NCBI GenBank assembly: GCA_000432515.1
Contig: HF995995.1
Span: 37,593 to 48,095, forward strand
Direction of reading: 5' to 3'
Length of the DNA stretch: 10,503 bases
Source: Bacteroides sp. CAG:545
Lineage (GTDB): Bacteria; Bacteroidota; Bacteroidia; Bacteroidales; UBA932
A program made the translations under genes and the position numbers. Each line of letters starts with the position of its first letter. Position 1 is the stretch's first letter. The notes under the pieces were generated by a model. It was given only the letters and a program-made list of their open reading frames with translations. It did no database searches and was not told where the DNA came from. Shown piece by piece: positions 7,332 through 10,503 of this stretch.

Positions 7332-7946
7332 ATGGAAAAAGATAATCTCTTGACTGAAATCCGCAACGGAAACCGCGCGGCATTTGATGAATTGTGCAGG
7401 GAAGAATTGCCTGTGCTGCTGTCTTATGCCCGTGCATTTCTGTTTGACAAATGGGCGGATGACGTGGTCCAGGATGTCCTGTTCTCATTCTGGAAAAACA
7501 GGGAAAGCCTCAAACCCGATTGTGCAGTCCGCAGATATCTCCTCCGCTCTGTCTATAACCGTTCGCTGAATTATATCCGAAGCGAGAAGCTCTCACAGGA
7601 ATTCCGTGCATGGAACGACCTGAAAATCACAGAACTCGGCTTGGAAGGCTGTGATCCGGACAAGAACCCGGTCATAGTGAAACTTATGGACAATGAACTT
7701 CGCGAAACCCTGACCGAAGCGATAGACAGCCTGCCGCCGAAAAGCCGTGAGGTCTTCATAATGAGCTACCTTGACGACATGTCCAACAAGGAGATTAGCG
7801 TCAAGTTAGGCATCTCGCTCAGCACAGTCGAGAATCATATCTACAAAGCCCTGAAACTCCTCCGCTCCTCCCTCTCCGATGAAAAATCAATGTTCTTCAT
7901 CGCTCTCCTCCCATACCTCACCAACTCCGTCTCCGGGATTTTATGA
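7332..7946 (+). CDS. ECF-type RNA polymerase sigma-70 factor
   Basis: This 204-residue ECF sigma factor has only regions 2 and 4. Region 2 covers about 13-85 (AFDELCREELPVLLSYARAF, then WADDVVQDVLFSFWKNR and a basic NRSLNYIRSEK). Region 4 covers about 121-178, with SLPPKSREVFIMSYLDDMSNKEI followed by the helix-turn-helix GISLSTVENHIYKAL. The same frame opens earlier at an ATG at 7278. That ATG lies just upstream of and partly against the -7 box at 7283-7290, so it would be upstream of transcription start. The ATG at 7332 also begins where family similarity begins (MEKDNLLTEIRNGN). It is divergent from fecR, its likely anti-sigma factor. The expected target is the fecR-susC-susD operon. The C-terminal tail (about 186-204) is hydrophobic, as is often seen in Bacteroidota ECF sigmas. 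The family call is very secure; the target is inferred. Confidence 0.94.
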   Translation: MEKDNLLTEIRNGNRAAFDELCREELPVLLSYARAFLFDKWADDVVQDVLFSFWKNRESLKPDCAVRRYLLRSVYNRSLNYIRSEKLSQEFRAWNDLKITELGLEGCDPDKNPVIVKLMDNELRETLTEAIDSLPPKSREVFIMSYLDDMSNKEISVKLGISLSTVENHIYKALKLLRSSLSDEKSMFFIALLPYLTNSVSGIL

Positions 7947-7990
7947 AATCCGTAATTCTGCTATAAATGCCCGGTCTTTTTGGCTTATGC

Positions 7991-8154
7991 ACAGTAGGCA
8001 GTCTGCCGCGGCGGACGTGGCCGGCCCACGGCCTCGGAAAGTGGGAGGTGCCTGCCGGATACAAGTTCTCGCGCGAGCGAGGACGCAGGAGACGGTAGGA
8101 GGGCCGAACGGAGCGAAGCGGAGTGAGTTCCGCCGTGGCTGACTGCCTGTCTGT
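7991..8154. other. GC-rich, strongly folded intergenic element (candidate structured RNA or palindromic repeat)
   Basis: The outer arms 7996-8016 and 8128-8148 are complementary over 8 bp, then one mismatch, then 11 bp (one G-U); ACAG (7991-7994) and CTGT (8151-8154) add 4 bp. Several nested stems lie inside. GGCCC 8023-8027 pairs with GGGCC 8101-8105, and CCTC 8032-8035 with GAGG 8045-8048. CCTGCCG 8051-8057 pairs with CGGTAGG 8093-8099. The 8-bp hairpin 8065-8072/8077-8084 is capped by GCGA, a GNRA tetraloop. By hand count, 7996-8148 is about 69% G+C. It lies between two convergent genes and encodes no convincing protein. I did not recognise RNase P RNA, tmRNA, SRP RNA, a known riboswitch or a group II intron. 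The strand of any transcript is undecided. It could be a small RNA, a bidirectional transcription barrier, or a dispersed palindromic repeat. Pairings were found by eye, not by energy calculation. Confidence 0.6.
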
Positions 8155-8168
8155 CGATGTCAAATCCC

Positions 8169-8180
8169 CGTGGATCCACG
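8169..8180. repeat. 12-bp perfect palindrome just after the TonB-like gene
   Basis: CGTGGATCCACG is its own reverse complement and lies one base beyond the stop codon of the TonB-like gene. In RNA it could form a 4-bp stem with a GATC loop. No U-tract follows on the minus strand, so it is not a classical terminator. It could slow transcription together with the larger folded element further downstream, or it could be chance. Confidence 0.4.
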
Positions 8181-8181
8181 C

Positions 8182-8901
8182 CTACTGGGCGATGAACTGA
8201 TATACGATATCGCCGGTCTGTTTGGACGGGGCGGTAGGAGAGGCCGAGAATCTGGACATCCTCGCCGCACGGACCGCGAAATCCCTGAGACATTTGTCCT
8301 GAGAAGAGACATCATCCAGGACACGGGCATCAATCACCTTTCCGGACGTGTTCACAGTTATCACTACCGTCACCATACCACCGCCGTAGCACCTGTAAGC
8401 CGGGATCGGGAGATGGCTGGCCTTTCTGTCGTCAAGATGCCAGGAAAGCACTGACGGACCGCTGTAACTCTTGGAAGAACCGTCATCTTTCTTCTCAGCC
8501 TTCACAGGTTTAGTCACAACCACATCCTCATCATCTTGCTGGATACCGTTCTTCAGGTCCTTGGCAAGACGCGCCGCATCAGCATAAAGCTTCTCGGCAT
8601 CAGTATTCCTGTCATCCTTCAATGCCCCCTTGTTTCTCGACGTCGTAGTATTCTTGAATTCAATGCCGGCATCTCCGGCCAACATCCTTTCGATTTTCTC
8701 AGCCACAGCCTCATCCAGCGTTTTTTCCTCCTTCCGTTCGACCTTCGTCAGCTCCTTCTTCTCGTCCTGGGAAAAGTCAATGACAAAAAGGTCTTCCCTT
8801 TTCAAGGAAAACCCTATCTGTGTCAGCAGCAGGATTATCAGGATAACCAGATGAAAAATCACCGTCAGATAAAGTCCTGCCTTATCGTCCCGTGTTAGCA
8901 T
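8182..8901 (-). CDS. TonB-like C-terminal-domain protein, single-pass inner membrane
   Basis: This 239-residue protein is anchored by one N-terminal hydrophobic helix (about 9-30, rich in I, L, V). A highly charged Lys/Glu/Asp linker runs from about 44 to 142, where classical TonB has Pro-rich repeats; this resembles TolA more. The C-terminal TonB-like domain covers about 160-239. Its features are the P-x-Y segment at 167-169, GGGMVTVVITVNTSGKV at 173-189, and a closing GDIVYQFIAQ, which matches the beta strand that pairs with a TonB box. Two cysteines (Cys171 and Cys204) fall in this periplasmic domain and could form a disulfide. The start overlaps the last 20 bp of udk in another frame, which suggests translational coupling. 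Bacteroidota proteins of this type are usually annotated as energy transducer TonB. ExbB/ExbD partners are not in the window, so energy transduction is inferred, not shown. Confidence 0.8.
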   Translation of the reverse strand: MLTRDDKAGLYLTVIFHLVILIILLLTQIGFSLKREDLFVIDFSQDEKKELTKVERKEEKTLDEAVAEKIERMLAGDAGIEFKNTTTSRNKGALKDDRNTDAEKLYADAARLAKDLKNGIQQDDEDVVVTKPVKAEKKDDGSSKSYSGPSVLSWHLDDRKASHLPIPAYRCYGGGMVTVVITVNTSGKVIDARVLDDVSSQDKCLRDFAVRAARMSRFSASPTAPSKQTGDIVYQFIAQ

Positions 8902-9514
8902 TTTTCTGTTGGAGCGACTTTTCTATCGTTGCTGAAATAACGTCGATTGCGACCTTGTTGTGACCGCCCTGCGGAATGATGATATCCGCATAGCGCTTGC
9001 TCGGTTCAATGAACTGCAAGTACATCGGTTTCACAGTCTTGGAATACCTTTCAATCACCGTTTCCACCGTCTTTCCGCGTTCAATGATGTCTCTCGCCAT
9101 CACCCTCATGAGCCTGTCGTCATCATCCGCATCCACGAAAATCTTTATGTCCATCTGCGCCCTGAGCTCCTTGCAGGTGAAAACCAGGATGCCCTCAATA
9201 ATGATCACATCGGCCGGCTCCACTGTTATGGTCTCAGTCTTGGACCTTGAGCAGGTTATATATGAATATACCGGCTGCTCTATAGCCTTGCCTTCCTTAA
9301 GCTCCTTCAGCTGCTTGCAGAGCAGTTTGAAGTCAATGGCGTCCGGATGGTCGAAATTTATTTTCTGACGCTCTTCCAGAGGAAGATAACTTGAGTCTTT
9401 GTAGTACGAGTCCTGAGGAATAACCACCACACGCTCTTTAAGCTTGTCGGTTATGGCGTTTACGACAGTTGTCTTACCTGAGCCGGAACCTCCGGCAATA
9501 CCTATCACGAGCAT
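8882..9514 (-). CDS. udk: Uridine kinase (uridine/cytidine kinase)
   Basis: This complete 210-residue enzyme phosphorylates uridine or cytidine to UMP or CMP with ATP or GTP, in pyrimidine salvage in the cytosol. The Walker A loop GGSGSGKT is at 8-15. The QDSYY motif at 34-38 carries the likely catalytic Asp35. The nucleoside-binding stretch NFDHPDAID is at 53-61 and PVYSY at 81-85. Walker-B-like IIIEGIL is at 104-110. The lid segment with RDIIERGKT is at 141-149, and the C-terminal IIIPQGGHN is at 178-186. Length is normal for bacterial Udk. It begins 11 nt after the asnS stop, and its 3' end overlaps the TonB-like gene by 20 bp, so all three appear to be one transcript. Confidence 0.96.
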   Translation of the reverse strand: MLVIGIAGGSGSGKTTVVNAITDKLKERVVVIPQDSYYKDSSYLPLEERQKINFDHPDAIDFKLLCKQLKELKEGKAIEQPVYSYITCSRSKTETITVEPADVIIIEGILVFTCKELRAQMDIKIFVDADDDDRLMRVMARDIIERGKTVETVIERYSKTVKPMYLQFIEPSKRYADIIIPQGGHNKVAIDVISATIEKSLQQKNANTGR

Positions 9515-9525
9515 CGGTCAATCTG

Positions 9526-10503
9526 TTAAAAGTCAGCGTTTCTTGGAGTTCTTGGGAATGGAATTACGTCTCTGATGTTGCTCATGCCGGTAACGAACAG
9601 CAGCAGCCTCTCGAATCCGAGACCGAAACCGCTGTGAGGAACAGTTCCGAATCTTCTCGTGTCAATGTACCACTCGAGGTTCTTTCTGCTCATTCCGAGC
9701 TCGTCAATGCGCTTTTCGAGTTTCTCGAGCGAAGACTCTCTCTCAGAACCGCCGATGATTTCACCGATCTTAGGGAAGAGAACGTCAGTTCCGCGGACAG
9801 TCTTGCCGTCCTCGTTCTGTTTCATGTAGAACGCCTTGATTTCCTTAGGGTAGTCCGTGAGAATCACAGGTTTCTTGAAATGCTTCTCGACGAGATATCT
9901 CTCGTGCTCGCTCTGCAGGTCAACGCCCCATTTTACAGGATACTCGAACTGCTGGCCGCTTTCTTCAAGAATCTTGATACCCTCTGTGTAGGTGAGTCTT
10001 ACGAACTCGATTCCGAGCACGCTCTTGAGCCTTTCAATAAGAGAGTCGTCGTATTTGTCATTAAGGAACTGGATGTCCTCCATGCAGTGGTCCAGAGCAT
10101 ACTGCACGAGGTATTTCACGAACTCCTCTTCGAGGTCCATGGTCTCATACATGTCGTAGAACGCCATTTCCGGCTCGATCATCCAGAACTCTGCAAGATG
10201 TCTCGGAGTGTTGGAGTTCTCTGCCCTGAAAGTAGGACCGAAAGTATAGACTTCACCTACAGCAGTTGCGCCGAGTTCACCTTCGAGCTGGCCGCTTACG
10301 GTAAGACTTGTCTTCTTGCCGAAGAAGTCCTTGCTGAAGTCCACTTTGCCGTTGTGCATAGGAACTTTGGTGAGGTCGAGTGTCGTCACCTGGAACATGT
10401 CGCCTGCCCCTTCTGCGTCAGACTCTGTAATGAGCGGAGTATGGAGATATACGAATCCCTTGCTCTGGAAGAACGAGTGGATGGCAAACGCCATGGCATT
10501 CCT
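9526..10503 (-). CDS. asnS: Asparaginyl-tRNA synthetase (5' end missing)
   Basis: This is a class II aminoacyl-tRNA synthetase that charges tRNA-Asn with asparagine. The frame is open to the right edge: three more codons precede the first visible ATG at 10494. That ATG is internal, because family members continue upstream with the anticodon-binding OB-fold domain, which lies outside the window. The visible 325 residues cover the catalytic core. Motif 1 region is FFQSKGFVYLHTPLITESDAEGAG (fragment residues 11-34). Motif 2 is FRAENSNTPRHLAEF, near 92-106. Motif 3 is GFGLGFERLL, near 293-302. The C-terminus RDVIPFPRTPRN separates it from aspartyl-tRNA synthetase, as does the absence of the AspRS GAD insertion. 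From comparison with the E. coli enzyme (466 residues), about 140 residues are missing. It leads the operon with udk and the TonB-like gene. Confidence 0.97.
   Translation of the reverse strand, partial: RNAMAFAIHSFFQSKGFVYLHTPLITESDAEGAGDMFQVTTLDLTKVPMHNGKVDFSKDFFGKKTSLTVSGQLEGELGATAVGEVYTFGPTFRAENSNTPRHLAEFWMIEPEMAFYDMYETMDLEEEFVKYLVQYALDHCMEDIQFLNDKYDDSLIERLKSVLGIEFVRLTYTEGIKILEESGQQFEYPVKWGVDLQSEHERYLVEKHFKKPVILTDYPKEIKAFYMKQNEDGKTVRGTDVLFPKIGEIIGGSERESSLEKLEKRIDELGMSRKNLEWYIDTRRFGTVPHSGFGLGFERLLLFVTGMSNIRDVIPFPRTPRNADF

Noticed and set aside
7947..7990. Intrinsic terminator after the sigma gene, at the T-run near 7974-7979
   Set aside because: No adequate GC stem precedes the T-run. The strong stems begin after it.
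7879..8142. Open frames through the GC-rich intergenic element (also 7918-8163 and 7985-8293 on the minus strand)
   Set aside because: All overlap real genes or the folded element. The translations are Arg/Pro/Ser-rich with no domain, and open frames are expected by chance in such GC-rich sequence.
7991..8154. Folded element as a standard intrinsic terminator, RNase P RNA, tmRNA, SRP RNA or group II intron end
   Set aside because: No U-tract follows on either strand, and I did not see the conserved core sequences of those RNAs or any reverse-transcriptase gene nearby.
8182..8901. TonB-like gene as part of the adjacent SusCD locus
   Set aside because: It is convergent with the sigma gene, separated by the folded element, and overlaps udk, so it belongs to the asnS-udk transcript. 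A functional link remains only a possibility.

Overview
The window looks like a chromosomal piece from a member of the Bacteroidota, most likely order Bacteroidales. The evidence is a SusC/SusD pair, a FecR-type anti-sigma factor with a Bacteroidota-style C-terminal domain, a Bacteroidota promoter box (TAnnTTTG), little use of Shine-Dalgarno sequences, and a TonB-like protein of a kind common in this phylum. I cannot name the genus from this sequence alone.

Left block (1-7946): a polysaccharide-utilisation-type uptake locus with its own trans-envelope switch. On the minus strand, reading from high to low coordinates, are an anti-sigma factor of the FecR family (7173-6148), a SusC-like TonB-dependent transporter with an N-terminal STN signalling domain (6111-2557), a SusD-like surface lipoprotein (2554-1067) and a further surface lipoprotein with BACON-like beta-sandwich domains (1047 to the left edge, 3' end missing). 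The spacers are 36, 2 and 19 nt, so these four genes read as one operon. The partner ECF sigma factor (7332-7946) points the other way, and a roughly 160-bp divergent promoter region lies between it and the anti-sigma gene. By analogy with FecA-FecR-FecI, substrate bound by the transporter would be sensed through its STN domain. The signal would pass to the periplasmic part of FecR, and the sigma factor would be released to switch on the operon. No glycoside hydrolase lies inside the window, so the substrate cannot be inferred.

Middle (7947-8181): a 235-bp gap between two convergent genes. It is almost filled by a very GC-rich, strongly self-complementary element of about 165 bp with a nested set of stems, including an 8-bp hairpin capped by a GCGA tetraloop. 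No known RNA family was recognised. This is the least explained part of the window.

Right block (8182-10503): a housekeeping operon on the minus strand. It holds asparaginyl-tRNA synthetase (5' end cut by the right edge), uridine kinase 11 nt downstream, and a TonB-like C-terminal-domain protein whose start overlaps the udk stop by 20 bp. This block is probably functionally separate from the uptake locus, although the TonB-like protein could in principle energise transporters of the SusC type.

No stretch longer than 300 bases lacks a gene. No tRNA, rRNA, insertion sequence or CRISPR array was seen.
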